This document shows, in pieces, positions 26,914 to 36,501 of a DNA stretch of 64,000 bases; positions within the stretch are counted from its first letter, which is position 1; every line of letters begins with the position of its first letter. A program made the position numbers and the translations under genes. The stretch covers positions 28,526 through 92,525 of the forward strand of contig NZ_AUCN01000021.1 of assembly GCF_000429785.1 (NCBI RefSeq), given 5' to 3'. The stretch is from Chitinibacter tainanensis DSM 15459. Its GTDB lineage: Bacteria; Pseudomonadota; Gammaproteobacteria; Burkholderiales; Chitinibacteraceae. Under the pieces are notes generated by a model. It saw nothing but the letters and a program-made list of their open reading frames with translations, was not told where the DNA came from and did no database searches.

Positions 26914-27456
26914 ATGCGGACAGCTTTGCTGGTGATTGATTTTCAAACCGGGCTGATTGAATCAACTCCACCGGCCACCCGCGGGGCCGCGACGCTGGCG
27001 CAGATTAATGCCACCATCGCGCTGGCGCGACAGCGGCAGCTGCCGGTGATCTTTATCCAGCACCATGAAGCTGATTTGCCGCAGGGCTCACCTGAGTGGG
27101 CGCTGCATCCGGGGCTGGCGCGTTTACCTGCAGATTGGGTGATTGCCAAAACTTCGGCCGATAGTTTTCTGGACACCACCTTGCAGCCCACGCTGGCCGC
27201 TGAACAGATCGAGGTGTTGTGGATCACGGGGTATGCCTCGGATTTCTGCGTGGATACGACCGTTCGGCGCGCTGCCTCCCTGGGGTATCGGGTAACGGTG
27301 GTGAGTGATGCGCATACCAGCAAAGATCGCCCGCATGCCGGCGGAGCGCAACTGGTGGCGCACCTGAACTGGCTGTGGGCCAATCTGGCCGTGGCGGGTA
27401 ATCCCATTCGGGTGATGCCGCTTGCCCATCTTCAAGCACAATCTGCTGCGGCCTAA
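26914..27456 (+). CDS. Isochorismatase-like cysteine hydrolase
   Basis: A 180-residue cytoplasmic hydrolase of the isochorismatase/nicotinamidase superfamily. The likely catalytic triad is D9 in L-L-V-I-D-F-Q, the lysine in V-I-A-K-T-S-A-D-S-F and the cysteine in A-S-D-F-C-V-D-T-T-V-R-R-A. The cis-peptide region is T-G-Y-A-S-D. The substrate cannot be assigned; nicotinamidase metal ligands are not evident. It is followed after 39 bases by a GH3 gene on the same strand. Confidence 0.85.
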   Translation: MRTALLVIDFQTGLIESTPPATRGAATLAQINATIALARQRQLPVIFIQHHEADLPQGSPEWALHPGLARLPADWVIAKTSADSFLDTTLQPTLAAEQIEVLWITGYASDFCVDTTVRRAASLGYRVTVVSDAHTSKDRPHAGGAQLVAHLNWLWANLAVAGNPIRVMPLAHLQAQSAAA

Positions 27457-27495
27457 GGCCCGGCGTAATGGCGGTTTGGCCGCCGGGAGTGAAGC

Positions 27496-29097
27496 ATGTT
27501 TCAGATGATCAGTGCCACCTTGCAAGCGCAACTGGGCCAGCTGGTGATGGTGGGCCTGCCGGGTACGACGGTCGATGCCGCCAGCGCGGCGTTGATTCGT
27601 GAGCAGCGGGTGGGCGGGTTTATTTTGTTCCGCCGCAATATCGAATCACCCCGCCAGGTGGCGGCGCTATGCCGGCAGCTGCAGGAAATCAACGCCGAAG
27701 TGTCGACGATACCGCTCTTGATCGGTATCGATCAGGAAGGCGGTATGGTGATGCGGATTGAAGAAGGCATGACCCCGTTGCCTTCGCCCATGGCCTATGC
27801 TTCGGGCTATGCCTCGCATGCGGTGCGCGGCAGCAGCCCGGCCGATTGCGAGCAGCTGCATTACTACGCGGCCGATGAGCTGCGCCAGCTGGGGATCAAT
27901 ATTAATTTCGCCCCCAGCCTTGATATCAACAATAACCGCCAAAACCCGGTGATTGGTGTGCGCAGCTTTGGCGAAAATGCCGCCACGGTGAGCGTGTATG
28001 GCCTGGCGGCGTTGCGCGGTATTCAGCGCGCGGGGCTCGCGGCCACCGCCAAGCATTTCCCCGGCCATGGCGATACCGCCACCGATTCGCACTATGCCTT
28101 GCCGCTGGTGCCGCATGACCGCGCGCGGCTCGATAGCGTGGAGCTGGTGCCGTTTAAGTCGGCCATTGCGGCTGGAGTAGATGCGATTATGACGGCGCAT
28201 GTGGTGTTTCCGGCGATTGAGCCCGACCCCAACACGCCGGCCACACTCTCGCGCGCGGTGCTCACCGGCCTGCTGCGCGAAGAGCTGGGCTTTGCGGGCC
28301 TGATCATTACCGATTGCCTCGAGATGGATGCGATTGGTCGCCGTCCCCTCAATCCGGCCTGGCCCGCGGGCGATGGCACGGTGCAGGGTGCGGTGCAGGC
28401 GATTGCCGCTGGGGCGGATATCGCGCTGGTGTCACACACGCTAGCGCGCCAGCAAGGCGCCGTGGCGGCCCTGACGCAGGCCGTGAAACAGGGGCTGATT
28501 GCCGTTGAGCAGGTCGAGGCCAGCGTGGCGCGAATCTTGGCCTTGAAAGCCAAAGCCGTGGTGCAAGACTGGGCCAGCTTGCCGCGCGAGCCGCAGGCCT
28601 TGCAGCCAAGCGCCGCTTTGCAGCTGGCCGCCGAGATTCAGGCTGCTGGCGTCGAGTTTTATGGCCCGCCGTTGCTGCCGGGTGAGCCAGTGGTGCTGGT
28701 TACCGTTGAGCTGAGCCAGCGCACCGAAATTGATGAGGTGGCGCTGGGCGCCTCGGTCAGCGCGCGCGGGACTTTATTACCCTATCTGCAGGCCGCCGGC
28801 TGGCCGGTGCATGAAATTGTGATTAGCCCACAGGTCACGGCCGAAGAGGCCGCCTATGTGCAGGCCGCGGCCGCTGCGGCGCCGCAACTGGTATTCCAAA
28901 GCTATAACGCCACCCGCTTTGCCCAGCAGGCGGCGCTGATTGCCAGCTTGCCGATGGAAAAACTCACGCTGATTGCCGGACGCAATCCCTATGATCTGGC
29001 GCTGGCACCCACGGCCCGCAGCCGTGGCGGGGCCTGCAGCAATCGCCCATCGGCATTGCAGCAACTCTTGCCACGCCTGATGGGTATATCCGTATAG
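27496..29097 (+). CDS. GH3 beta-N-acetylhexosaminidase, two-domain NagZ-like
   Basis: A 533-residue glycoside hydrolase family 3 protein with no signal peptide, so probably cytoplasmic. The barrel domain (about 1-345) carries I-D-Q-E-G-G, the NagZ-type catalytic loop K-H-F-P-G-H-G-D-T-A-T-D-S-H and the nucleophile aspartate in I-I-T-D-C-L-E-M-D. A second alpha/beta domain of about 170 residues follows, so it is longer than the single-domain NagZ of E. coli (about 340) and resembles the Gram-positive architecture. Likely substrates are GlcNAc-containing muropeptides or chito-oligosaccharides. The ribosome site is GGGAG before the ATG. Confidence 0.88.
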   Translation: MFQMISATLQAQLGQLVMVGLPGTTVDAASAALIREQRVGGFILFRRNIESPRQVAALCRQLQEINAEVSTIPLLIGIDQEGGMVMRIEEGMTPLPSPMAYASGYASHAVRGSSPADCEQLHYYAADELRQLGININFAPSLDINNNRQNPVIGVRSFGENAATVSVYGLAALRGIQRAGLAATAKHFPGHGDTATDSHYALPLVPHDRARLDSVELVPFKSAIAAGVDAIMTAHVVFPAIEPDPNTPATLSRAVLTGLLREELGFAGLIITDCLEMDAIGRRPLNPAWPAGDGTVQGAVQAIAAGADIALVSHTLARQQGAVAALTQAVKQGLIAVEQVEASVARILALKAKAVVQDWASLPREPQALQPSAALQLAAEIQAAGVEFYGPPLLPGEPVVLVTVELSQRTEIDEVALGASVSARGTLLPYLQAAGWPVHEIVISPQVTAEEAAYVQAAAAAAPQLVFQSYNATRFAQQAALIASLPMEKLTLIAGRNPYDLALAPTARSRGGACSNRPSALQQLLPRLMGISV

Positions 29098-29123
29098 GCT
29101 TTGGTGGATATTGCCTCTAGGGA

Positions 29124-29141
29124 GATACCTACCTAGGTATC
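29124..29141. repeat. Short palindrome between convergent genes
   Basis: The arms gatacct and aggtatc surround acct. It overlaps the last codons of the AraC-type gene. No T tract follows on either strand, so its role as a terminator is doubtful. Confidence 0.5.
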
Positions 29142-29918
29142 GAGCGATTGCTGGCGATAGCGCTCGGGTGAAAGGCCGGTGTGCTGGCGAAACATGGCGA
29201 TGAAGGCCGACGGATTGCCATAGCCCAGTTGCCACGCCATATCGGCGATGCTTACGCCCTGCTTGAGTAAGGACTGGGCGGTGAGCAGGCGCAGCCGTTG
29301 GCGCCATTGGCCAAAATTCATGCCCAGCTCGCGCTGAAACAGCCGCGCCAAGGTGCGCTCGCTGGTGTGCACTTGCGCAGCCCAGGCGCTCAGCGGTTGA
29401 TTATCTCCGGGCTGCGCCTGCAGGGCGCGCAAAATCGGCGCTAGCTGGCGATGCTCGCTGTGGGGCAGATAGCAGCCTTGCTTGGGGGTGAGGCACAGCC
29501 GCCCGAGCAGCAGCTCGGCTTGCTGTTGATCGAGCGGGCTGCTCAGCGCTTGCACTTGGCGCTGATAAAAATCATCAAACAGCGCCCGAACCAGCGGCGT
29601 TTGGCTCAGCAAGCACGGCTTGGCCGGCAGCCGCGCGGCCCACTCCGGGCTGACATAGGCCGAGCTGTAGGCCAGCGCCTGACTGATATAGGCCGCATGC
29701 GGCACTTCGGCGGGCACCCACACCAGAAAATCCGCCGGCGCGACCAGCGTTTCCTGATCCAGCGTGATTTCCAGCAGACCCAGATTAATGCGATTGAGCT
29801 GCCCCCACGGGTGCCGGTGCAGCGCGTAGCCCGTGTGCGCTTCAACGGCTTCATGCCGCAGGTAGAGCGGCGCCGGGGTGGGTAGGGTGAGATCGAGCGG
29901 GGTATAGGGGCAATCCAT
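29133..29918 (-). CDS. AraC-family transcriptional regulator
   Basis: A 261-residue regulator. An N-terminal cupin-like sensing half (about 1-130, with H-R-H-P-W-G-Q-L and V-A-P-A-D-F-L-V-W-V-P) is followed by a double helix-turn-helix domain (about 160-258) ending with Y-G-N-P-S-A-F-I-A-M-F-R-Q-H-T-G-L-S-P-E-R-Y-R, the AraC signature. The ATG at 29918 is chosen by fit to the family; the ribosome site is weak. It is divergent from an EamA transporter gene, its likely target. Confidence 0.9.
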   Translation of the reverse strand: MDCPYTPLDLTLPTPAPLYLRHEAVEAHTGYALHRHPWGQLNRINLGLLEITLDQETLVAPADFLVWVPAEVPHAAYISQALAYSSAYVSPEWAARLPAKPCLLSQTPLVRALFDDFYQRQVQALSSPLDQQQAELLLGRLCLTPKQGCYLPHSEHRQLAPILRALQAQPGDNQPLSAWAAQVHTSERTLARLFQRELGMNFGQWRQRLRLLTAQSLLKQGVSIADMAWQLGYGNPSAFIAMFRQHTGLSPERYRQQSLDT

Positions 29919-30018
29919 CTTGGCGGTTTCAGCATATCGGTTTGGCGGTTTTTCATTATAAACATTCAAATGGTCATTGCTAGACTGGCCGGCATATTGA
30001 ATCGAAAGGAGAATGCGC

Positions 30019-30912
30019 ATGCCTCAATTTGCGTATCCGGTACTGGCCGTGTTGATCTGGGCGGGCAATACCGTGGTGTCTAAAGCGGCGGCGGGCATGA
30101 TCGACCCCGCGGCGATTTCGCTCTATCGCTGGCTGCTGGCCGCGCTGGTGCTGACGCCGTTGTGCTGGCGGGTGGTGTGGCGCGCGCGGGCTGCGATCTG
30201 GGCGCATGCCGGCCAATACGCCACGCTGGCGCTGCTGGGCATGGTGCTGTATCAATCGCTGGCCTATTTTGCCGCCCATGCTACTTCGGCCACCAATATG
30301 GGGGTGATTTGTGCGCTGATGCCGCTGCTGGGTTTGCTGTTGAATGCGCTGCTTTTCGGCGTGCGCCCCGGTAAGTTGGCGGTGCTGGGCGTAGCGGTTT
30401 CGCTAGCCGGAGTCCTGTATCTGCTCGGACAGGGTCAGCCGGCGAGTTTGTGGCAGCATGGCGTAAACCGTGGTGATGGGCTGATGTTGCTGGGTACGGC
30501 GGCCTATGCGCTGTACGGGATTTTGCTGCGGCGCTGGCAACTGCCATTGGGGCACTGGTTTAACTTGTATGTGCAGATTCTATTTAGTCTGCTGGCCTTG
30601 CTGCCACTGGCGGCGACGGCCACAACGCTCAGCGTTTCGCCCGCTGCAGCTGGCTTGGTGTTATATGCGGGGCTGGCTTCGTCGATCCTGGCGGCCTACT
30701 GCTGGATGCAGGGCGTGGCACAATTGGGGAGCGAGCAGGCGGCGATTTACATGAACTTGCTGCCGCTGTTTACCGCGATTATGGCGATGTTTTGCTTGGG
30801 CGAGCGTCTCGCGAGCTATCACTGGCTGGGTGGGGCGGGGATTTTGTGCGGGGTGTTGCTGGTGCAATGGCCTAGCCTGCGCGGCCGGCCACTGCGCCTG
30901 AGTAAAGCCTGA
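30019..30912 (+). CDS. EamA-family (DMT) transporter
   Basis: A 297-residue inner-membrane protein with about ten hydrophobic helices in two EamA repeats (about 1-135 and 150-290). The second of two close ATG codons (30013 and 30019) is chosen because AAAGGAG ends seven bases before it and only one base before the first. Family members export amino acids, nucleosides or drugs; the substrate is unknown. It is divergent from an AraC-type regulator, 100 bases away. Confidence 0.88.
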   Translation: MPQFAYPVLAVLIWAGNTVVSKAAAGMIDPAAISLYRWLLAALVLTPLCWRVVWRARAAIWAHAGQYATLALLGMVLYQSLAYFAAHATSATNMGVICALMPLLGLLLNALLFGVRPGKLAVLGVAVSLAGVLYLLGQGQPASLWQHGVNRGDGLMLLGTAAYALYGILLRRWQLPLGHWFNLYVQILFSLLALLPLAATATTLSVSPAAAGLVLYAGLASSILAAYCWMQGVAQLGSEQAAIYMNLLPLFTAIMAMFCLGERLASYHWLGGAGILCGVLLVQWPSLRGRPLRLSKA

Positions 30913-30951
30913 TGGGATAAGCCTTGAGAACCACTTTCCCGGTTGAAGACT

Positions 30952-32604
30952 TTACAGTTTGAAGCGGCTGATCATCTGGCCCAGCTGGCCAGCCAGATGA
31001 TTGAGATCGCTAATCACTTGCCGCGCCGAGCCGATTGATTGATTGCCTTCTTCGGCCATATTGCTGATCCGCTCGGCGGCTTGGGCAATTTGCGTGGTGG
31101 CCATCGATTGCTCGCTGGTGGCTTCGGCGATGCCTTTAATGCCGGCAATCACTTCGCTCATTTGCCGCTGAATGTCTTCGATTTGCAGCGCCGCGGTTTC
31201 CGCTAGCTCCACACTATCGTTCACCGTGGTGGTGGTCAGATCCATATTGTGAGTGGCTTGCTGGGTTTGTGCGCGCATCGCGCTGATTTTCTGGCTGATC
31301 TCGACCGTGGCTTCGCTGGAGCGTTCAGCCAGCTTGCGCACTTCATCGGCCACGATGGCAAAGCCGCGGCCTTGCTCGCCAGCCCGCGCCGCTTCAATGG
31401 CGGCATTGAGCGCCAGCAGATTCGTTTGGTCGGCAATTTCCTTGATCACATCGATAATGCTGTTGATCTGCTGTGAATGATGCTCCAGCTCGTGCATCAC
31501 GCTGGAGAGGGTAGAAACCCGGCTGGAAATCTGCCCCACCTGCTGCGCGGCCTGACGCACGCGCTGAGTGGCCTGACGGGAGACCTCGCCCGTGTGCTCA
31601 ATTAGCCGCTCGGCATCTTGGGAATTATCCGCAATGTGATTGATGCTAACGGTGATTTCTTCAATCGTGGCGGCGGTAGAGCTCGCTACATCGCTTTGAT
31701 CGCTCGCGCCCTGGCTCAAGATTTGCGCCATTTGATCGATGCGTTGCACACCGCTGGTGAGTTTGACGGTTTCATCACGCACGGTGCTGAACATCTGCCG
31801 CAATTGCCCCATAAAGGTGTTGACGTGGGTGGCAATCTGGCCGATTTCATCGCCTGATTGCACCGGTAGCTGAATCGTCAGATCGCCAGCCCCGGTTGTC
31901 AGCGAATGCATCATGTCGCGCAGGCGTACCAGCGGGCGGGCGATGGCATTGCCCAGCAGCAACGACACCACAATCGCCACCACCAGCATCACGATGCCGG
32001 TATAGGCCGCTTGCCAGATCGCGTCGCGAATGTGCTGATGAACCAGATTGGCATCCAGATCGACGCCCACTACGTAGTTTTCGCCCTTACTGTTTTTTAC
32101 CGGCATCAGAATCGTGCGCAAAAAACCATATTGCGGGCTGGTGCTTTCTTCAAATTCGATTTTGCCGCTTTGTGCTGCGCGGATGGTGGCTGCATCGGTT
32201 TCTGGCACATCGCTAGGCTTCAGATAAAACTCGTGATTAGGGTCTTTAAGCTGTTCATCCGAGAGCGAGGCCGTGGTGTAGGTAACCTGACTGCCATTAA
32301 CGATAAAGGTATACAGATAGCTCACCCCCAGCGCCTTGGTCACGGCGGTGACGTGTTCGGCTTCCTGCCGCTTGGCTTTGAGATCAACCTGTTCGCGCGG
32401 GGGCAGATTGTCGTGGTAATTGGGGCCGATGATTTGCACATAGGCGAGGGCCGCCATTTTGAGTTGGCCATCAATTTGCTCAAGCGCGGCGGTTCTGGCC
32501 TGTTGGATGGCTTGCGCCGTAAACACCCCGATCGTGAGCAGGGAGACCAGCAAAAAAGCCAGCTGGAGTTTGAGGCGCAAATGCAGTGAGCGAAAGATAG
32601 TCAT
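30952..32604 (-). CDS. Methyl-accepting chemotaxis protein with Cache-type sensor
   Basis: A 550-residue chemoreceptor. The first membrane helix spans about residues 11-33 and the second about 190-215. The periplasmic part (about 35-188) contains [11 protein letters not shown] and T-I-L-M-P-V-K-N, consistent with a single Cache fold. A HAMP domain follows with P-L-V-R-L-R-D-M-M and D-E-I-G-Q-I-A. The signalling tip is [17 protein letters not shown] preceded by [11 protein letters not shown]. The ligand is unknown. It lies 64 bases from the GGDEF-EAL gene on the same strand. Confidence 0.93.
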   Translation of the reverse strand: MTIFRSLHLRLKLQLAFLLVSLLTIGVFTAQAIQQARTAALEQIDGQLKMAALAYVQIIGPNYHDNLPPREQVDLKAKRQEAEHVTAVTKALGVSYLYTFIVNGSQVTYTTASLSDEQLKDPNHEFYLKPSDVPETDAATIRAAQSGKIEFEESTSPQYGFLRTILMPVKNSKGENYVVGVDLDANLVHQHIRDAIWQAAYTGIVMLVVAIVVSLLLGNAIARPLVRLRDMMHSLTTGAGDLTIQLPVQSGDEIGQIATHVNTFMGQLRQMFSTVRDETVKLTSGVQRIDQMAQILSQGASDQSDVASSTAATIEEITVSINHIADNSQDAERLIEHTGEVSRQATQRVRQAAQQVGQISSRVSTLSSVMHELEHHSQQINSIIDVIKEIADQTNLLALNAAIEAARAGEQGRGFAIVADEVRKLAERSSEATVEISQKISAMRAQTQQATHNMDLTTTTVNDSVELAETAALQIEDIQRQMSEVIAGIKGIAEATSEQSMATTQIAQAAERISNMAEEGNQSIGSARQVISDLNHLAGQLGQMISRFKL

Positions 32605-32668
32605 GCCAAGATCCCGAAGCCGATAAACAGAAGCTGCTTAATCAGCTTAGTTGCCGACCTTACGTAGC

Positions 32669-34600
32669 TCAAGTTTCTTTCACGGGCTGAATCAGTAATG
32701 GAGCAGGGCGGTGTACCGCATAACCTTGGGCGTAATCCACGCCCAAATCGCGCAGGATTTCGAGCTGGTGCTGGTTTTCAACAAACTCGGCCACTATTTT
32801 CAGTCGCAGCGCTTTGGCCATTTGCACCACCGCGGTCACTAGCGCCAGATCGGAGGCATTGCGCTCCAGATTGCGGATCAGGCTGCCATCGATTTTCAGG
32901 TAATCCACGTCCAGCTCTTTGAGGTAGCTAAACGAAGAAAAGCCGCTGCCAAAATCGTCTAGCGCAAAGCGGCAGCCCAGCTGCTTGAGAGTGGAGACAA
33001 AATGCCGCGCCGCCTGAATATCAGTCATGGCGGCGGTTTCGGTAATTTCAAAACACCACTGCTGGGCCGGGGTGGGGCTGGCCTGAATCCAGTCGCGCAA
33101 GGTGTGTAAAAAAGCGTGATCCCCGAGCGAGGCGGCCGATAAATTAATGCCGTAGATCGTATGCGGTGGTAACGCCTGTTGCAAGATGGTGCGGGTGACC
33201 CAGCGATCGATCTTGCCGATCAGGCCAAAGCGTTCGGCTGCGGGCAGAAATTGCCCGGGGGGGACCGGCTCACCTTGCTCGTCGAGTGCGCGGATTAATA
33301 TTTCTGCGTGGTCGGGCACGCTGTGTGGCGCCCCGGTGGATTTGAGGGCTTGCATATGCTGAATGAACAGTACAAAGCGGTCTTGTTGCAGCATCTGCGG
33401 TAGCTGCGCCGCCCAGCTCATTTGTGATTGCAGCTGATGGTGTTGTTGGTCGACCTCGGTGGCAAAAGCAATTTGCCCGGTGCCGCGTTCTTTGGCGATG
33501 GCGCAGGCGGTATCCGCGCGCATAATGTGTTCGCGCAGGCTTTGCTGGCCATCGGCAATGGCGATGCCGAGCGCGCCGCTCAGGCTAAACAAACGCCCTT
33601 GCCAGACAAAGGGGTAATTCTGAATTTCGCGCAGTAGCTGTTGCGCCAGCTCGCTCGCATGGCTGGCATCGGCATTGGGTAAAAAGATGCAAAATTCATC
33701 GCCGCCAAAACGTGCCATGCTGGCTTGTGCGGGAAGCAGGCGGCCAAAGCGCAGCGCCAGTAGGCTGAGTAATTCATCCCCTGCACTGTGGCCGCACAGA
33801 TCATTTACCAATTTGAACTGATCCAAATCCAGATACAAAATTGCCCCACGGTGGGCGCTGGCCAGTTGCATTTCAAAGCCGCGCCGATTCAGGAGTTTGG
33901 TGAGGCTATCATGGGTAGCCTGATATTCCAGCTCGCGCCCCACGCGCAAGCTATTACGGGTGATAAACACCGCCACCAAGCTGCTGATGATGAGCAAAGT
34001 GCAGAGCGCGCCCGCGAGTTGCCATAGGCGGCGTACGCGGATTTCATCAAGCTGGCGCAGTAGGAGTTGCTCTTGCTGTTCGCTGTAATGAATCAGCGCG
34101 TCGATGGCATTCTGGTATTGATGGATAAAGGTGCGGCGAAATAGAAAGGCGCGGTTGGCTTCTTCGGCACTGCGAAAGCGGCCCGCCAGCACTTGCTCGG
34201 CCACGGTCAGAAAGCCATTTTTGTATTCGTCGAGCGCGCTACGCAGTTGCGCGAGGGCCAAAGGTTTTTGCTCGGGCAGGGTTTGCTCGAGCTGCCCTAG
34301 GCGCACATAAGCTTGGTTGAGCTCCTGATTCCATTGCCGCCATTTAAAGCTGGCGTGCTCAGGAATATCGACAGCCAGAAAAACATCTTTTTCAAAACGG
34401 CGCAGGTCGCCAAAGTCGGCGCGCAGGGTCTGCACACTGCTATAGGCGCGGTGCTGGCGCGATAGCTCTTGGGCCAGCTGCTGATAGCTGTGGTTGATTT
34501 CATTGCCCATCAGTAAACCGAACAGCAGCGTGAGCAAGACCAGGCCGGCAAATGCCAAGCCAATGCGTAGCCCCAGCCGCGTGGCGATCAGTTCGCTCAT
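32669..34600 (-). CDS. Membrane GGDEF-EAL protein (c-di-GMP turnover)
   Basis: A 643-residue inner-membrane protein. Helices at about 11-32 and 192-215 flank a helical periplasmic sensor. The GGDEF domain has an intact G-G-D-E-F (about 299-303) and may make c-di-GMP. The phosphodiesterase domain has E-I-L rather than E-A-L at E433, keeps the metal-binding glutamate, and has D-D-F-G-S-G (D548, D549) and Q-G-Y intact, so activity is plausible. The ATG at 34600 has GGA upstream; a farther in-frame start is less likely. Its position beside a chemoreceptor suggests a link between motility and surface life (inference). Confidence 0.9.
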   Translation of the reverse strand: MSELIATRLGLRIGLAFAGLVLLTLLFGLLMGNEINHSYQQLAQELSRQHRAYSSVQTLRADFGDLRRFEKDVFLAVDIPEHASFKWRQWNQELNQAYVRLGQLEQTLPEQKPLALAQLRSALDEYKNGFLTVAEQVLAGRFRSAEEANRAFLFRRTFIHQYQNAIDALIHYSEQQEQLLLRQLDEIRVRRLWQLAGALCTLLIISSLVAVFITRNSLRVGRELEYQATHDSLTKLLNRRGFEMQLASAHRGAILYLDLDQFKLVNDLCGHSAGDELLSLLALRFGRLLPAQASMARFGGDEFCIFLPNADASHASELAQQLLREIQNYPFVWQGRLFSLSGALGIAIADGQQSLREHIMRADTACAIAKERGTGQIAFATEVDQQHHQLQSQMSWAAQLPQMLQQDRFVLFIQHMQALKSTGAPHSVPDHAEILIRALDEQGEPVPPGQFLPAAERFGLIGKIDRWVTRTILQQALPPHTIYGINLSAASLGDHAFLHTLRDWIQASPTPAQQWCFEITETAAMTDIQAARHFVSTLKQLGCRFALDDFGSGFSSFSYLKELDVDYLKIDGSLIRNLERNASDLALVTAVVQMAKALRLKIVAEFVENQHQLEILRDLGVDYAQGYAVHRPAPLLIQPVKET

Positions 34601-34689
34601 GATGGATTCCGGCAATCGTATGGCTTTAGCATAGTGAAGCGATGGCAACTCGGCCAGTCGCCCACCGCATAGCGAGCATTTACGCTGGC

Positions 34690-34723
34690 AATAAAAAACG
34701 CCACCTAGATACCCAGGTGGCGT
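34690..34723 (-). terminator. Intrinsic terminator after the GH19 chitinase gene
   Basis: The stem acgccacct / aggtggcgt encloses an eight-base loop agataccc. On the minus strand it is followed by TTTTTTATT. Confidence 0.85.
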
Positions 34724-34749
34724 ATGTCGCTAGAGGCTAGCTAATTCAA

Positions 34750-36501
34750 TTACTTCAGAGTAACACCCCAGTTGGCTTCCACACACTTGGTGTATTGGCC
34801 GTCGATCAGGGCATTGTATGGAGTCTGGTAGCTCACCAGCTGACACTTGTTGTCGCCGCCGACTTTCCAGTCTTTTTCCCAGTAGATGTTAAATGCGGCA
34901 GACGATGCGCCATCAAAGCGGCCCATGCCTGAACATTTCATCGACTCTTTCGTAATATCCCAACCCAGGTCACGGGCAAACTCGGTGTAGTAGTTCAGAC
35001 GATTTTGCGCCGCCGCTTTGGTTGGCGAATCTTGGCATTCGGCATTGATAATCTGGATTGTCGTTGGGAAGTCGTTACCCAGTTGACGCGATTTATCAAA
35101 GTCGTTCGGTACCCAAGTGCCATCAATCACGTGCAGCATCGATGGTTTTGGTGGTTGTGGATACACGAAGAAGAATACGGCAGAAGCCAGGTTCAACCAG
35201 CTTTCAGCTACACGATCCGGATCTTTCAACAGTACGGATTGGTCGCCATCAAACATCGCTTGGCTGAATGGACCGTAGTTGTAGTTGTAAGACAACTGTT
35301 TCGCGCCACGGCCGAAGTATTTCTTGAAGCCGCCTTTCGCGTCGGTGCCGCAAGTCCAAACTTTGTTGAATACTGGGTCGGTACACTCAGTGTTGTAACC
35401 ACAACCGGTGCCTTCTTCAGTACAACCCATTTCACGCACGTGCACCAGCGCTTGCAGCCATTCTGGGTTGCCGTATTGCTCTACGCTATGACCACCGGTT
35501 TCTTGGGCAAAGTGCGCAAATGATGCTGCCAGCGAGCGGCGGCAGATTTCATCGGCATTGCGGCCATCGGTGTAGTCGCCACAGAAGGCTGGGAATTTAG
35601 CGGTGGCTTGCAAGAAGCGGGTGTAAGTGTAGCTTGGGTGCGCTTTCGAGAAGTAGTAATCCCACTTCGCTTTGGGCAGGATGGCTTCCACGCGTTTCAC
35701 ATTGCTTGGGTTGCTCATCAGGCCAGGCGCTACCGCTTCCACCACCGAGTTTGGCAAGGTGCGAACAGAGGCTTTTACTTTGCGGAAGATATCGCTATTG
35801 GTCAGCGTAGCGGCATAAGCTTCTGCTTCCGCTTTAGTGGGCACGCCGCCCGTTGAGCCGCCACCACCTGGTACTGGGGTTGGCAAGCCGCTGGCATCAC
35901 AGTTGCCCGCTGTGGCCCAAGTGGCATCTTTGCCTGGCTCAGCGCCGACATTGGCCCACCATTTGGCGGTGTAATTCACGCCGTTAAAGCTGACTTTGGC
36001 GCCACCAGCGTACGAGCTGCCTGAGTTCCAAGCGGCTTCACATTTTGGCAAGCCAGTGCCTGGATTCGGGGTGCCAGTTGGCGCAGCGGTTGGCGTTGGC
36101 GCGCTAGTTGGCGCCACCGTTGGAACTGCAGTCGGTTTTGGTGTCGCAGTCGGCGCTACTGTTGGCGCCGTAGTCGGTGCCGCGGTAGGTTTTGGCGTCG
36201 CTGTTGGTGCAGTCGTTGGTGCCACGGTCGGTTTAACCGTTGGGGCCGCCGTCGGTACTGCGGTTGGCGCCGTGGTCGGTGCTGGGGTCGCGCCACCGCT
36301 GGCTACTTTTTCCCATGGGCCCCATTGGCTGGCGCCCGGGATTTCACCGGTAGTCCACCACTTAGCTTTGTAAGATTGACCCTGATACGTCACGATCGAG
36401 CCGCCGGTATACACCGCGCTTGAGCTCCATTCAGCGGCCCAAACGCTGGCGCTGAGGAACATCGCGGCCAACAGCGCCGTTAGTTGTACTTTCTTATGCA
36501 T
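34750..36501 (-). CDS. Secreted GH19 chitinase with two chitin-binding modules
   Basis: A 583-residue secreted chitinase. The ATG at 36501 gives a signal peptide (1-22, ending S-V-W-A). A first CBM5/12 (about 23-67, Y-K-A-K-W-W-T) is followed by a Pro-Thr-Ala linker (about 70-150), a second CBM5/12 (about 154-202, Y-T-A-K-W-W-A), a Gly-rich spacer and the GH19 domain (about 222-583). The catalytic acid and base are probably E334 in F-A-Q-E-T-G-G-H and E357 in V-R-E-M-G, 23 residues apart as in other GH19 enzymes. Y-F-G-R-G-A-K-Q-L-S-Y-N-Y-N-Y is the family signature. Codon use is high-expression. Endo-acting on chitin is expected. Confidence 0.95.
   Translation of the reverse strand: MHKKVQLTALLAAMFLSASVWAAEWSSSAVYTGGSIVTYQGQSYKAKWWTTGEIPGASQWGPWEKVASGGATPAPTTAPTAVPTAAPTVKPTVAPTTAPTATPKPTAAPTTAPTVAPTATPKPTAVPTVAPTSAPTPTAAPTGTPNPGTGLPKCEAAWNSGSSYAGGAKVSFNGVNYTAKWWANVGAEPGKDATWATAGNCDASGLPTPVPGGGGSTGGVPTKAEAEAYAATLTNSDIFRKVKASVRTLPNSVVEAVAPGLMSNPSNVKRVEAILPKAKWDYYFSKAHPSYTYTRFLQATAKFPAFCGDYTDGRNADEICRRSLAASFAHFAQETGGHSVEQYGNPEWLQALVHVREMGCTEEGTGCGYNTECTDPVFNKVWTCGTDAKGGFKKYFGRGAKQLSYNYNYGPFSQAMFDGDQSVLLKDPDRVAESWLNLASAVFFFVYPQPPKPSMLHVIDGTWVPNDFDKSRQLGNDFPTTIQIINAECQDSPTKAAAQNRLNYYTEFARDLGWDITKESMKCSGMGRFDGASSAAFNIYWEKDWKVGGDNKCQLVSYQTPYNALIDGQYTKCVEANWGVTLK
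36051..36291 (-). repeat. Coding repeat: Pro-Thr-Ala linker of the chitinase
   Basis: An imperfect array of nine-base units encodes repeated A-P-T or K-P-T triplets joining the two chitin-binding modules. Such linkers are flexible and often vary in length between strains. Confidence 0.8.

Noticed and set aside
32611..32630. GCCGATAA, the -10 element of flagellar sigma-28 promoters, near a chemoreceptor gene
   Set aside because: It lies on the plus strand while the receptor gene is on the minus strand, and no matching -35 TAAAG is placed upstream.
36051..36291. Regular short repeats resembling a tandem array
   Set aside because: They encode the Pro-Thr-Ala linker of the chitinase; there are no CRISPR-like spacers.
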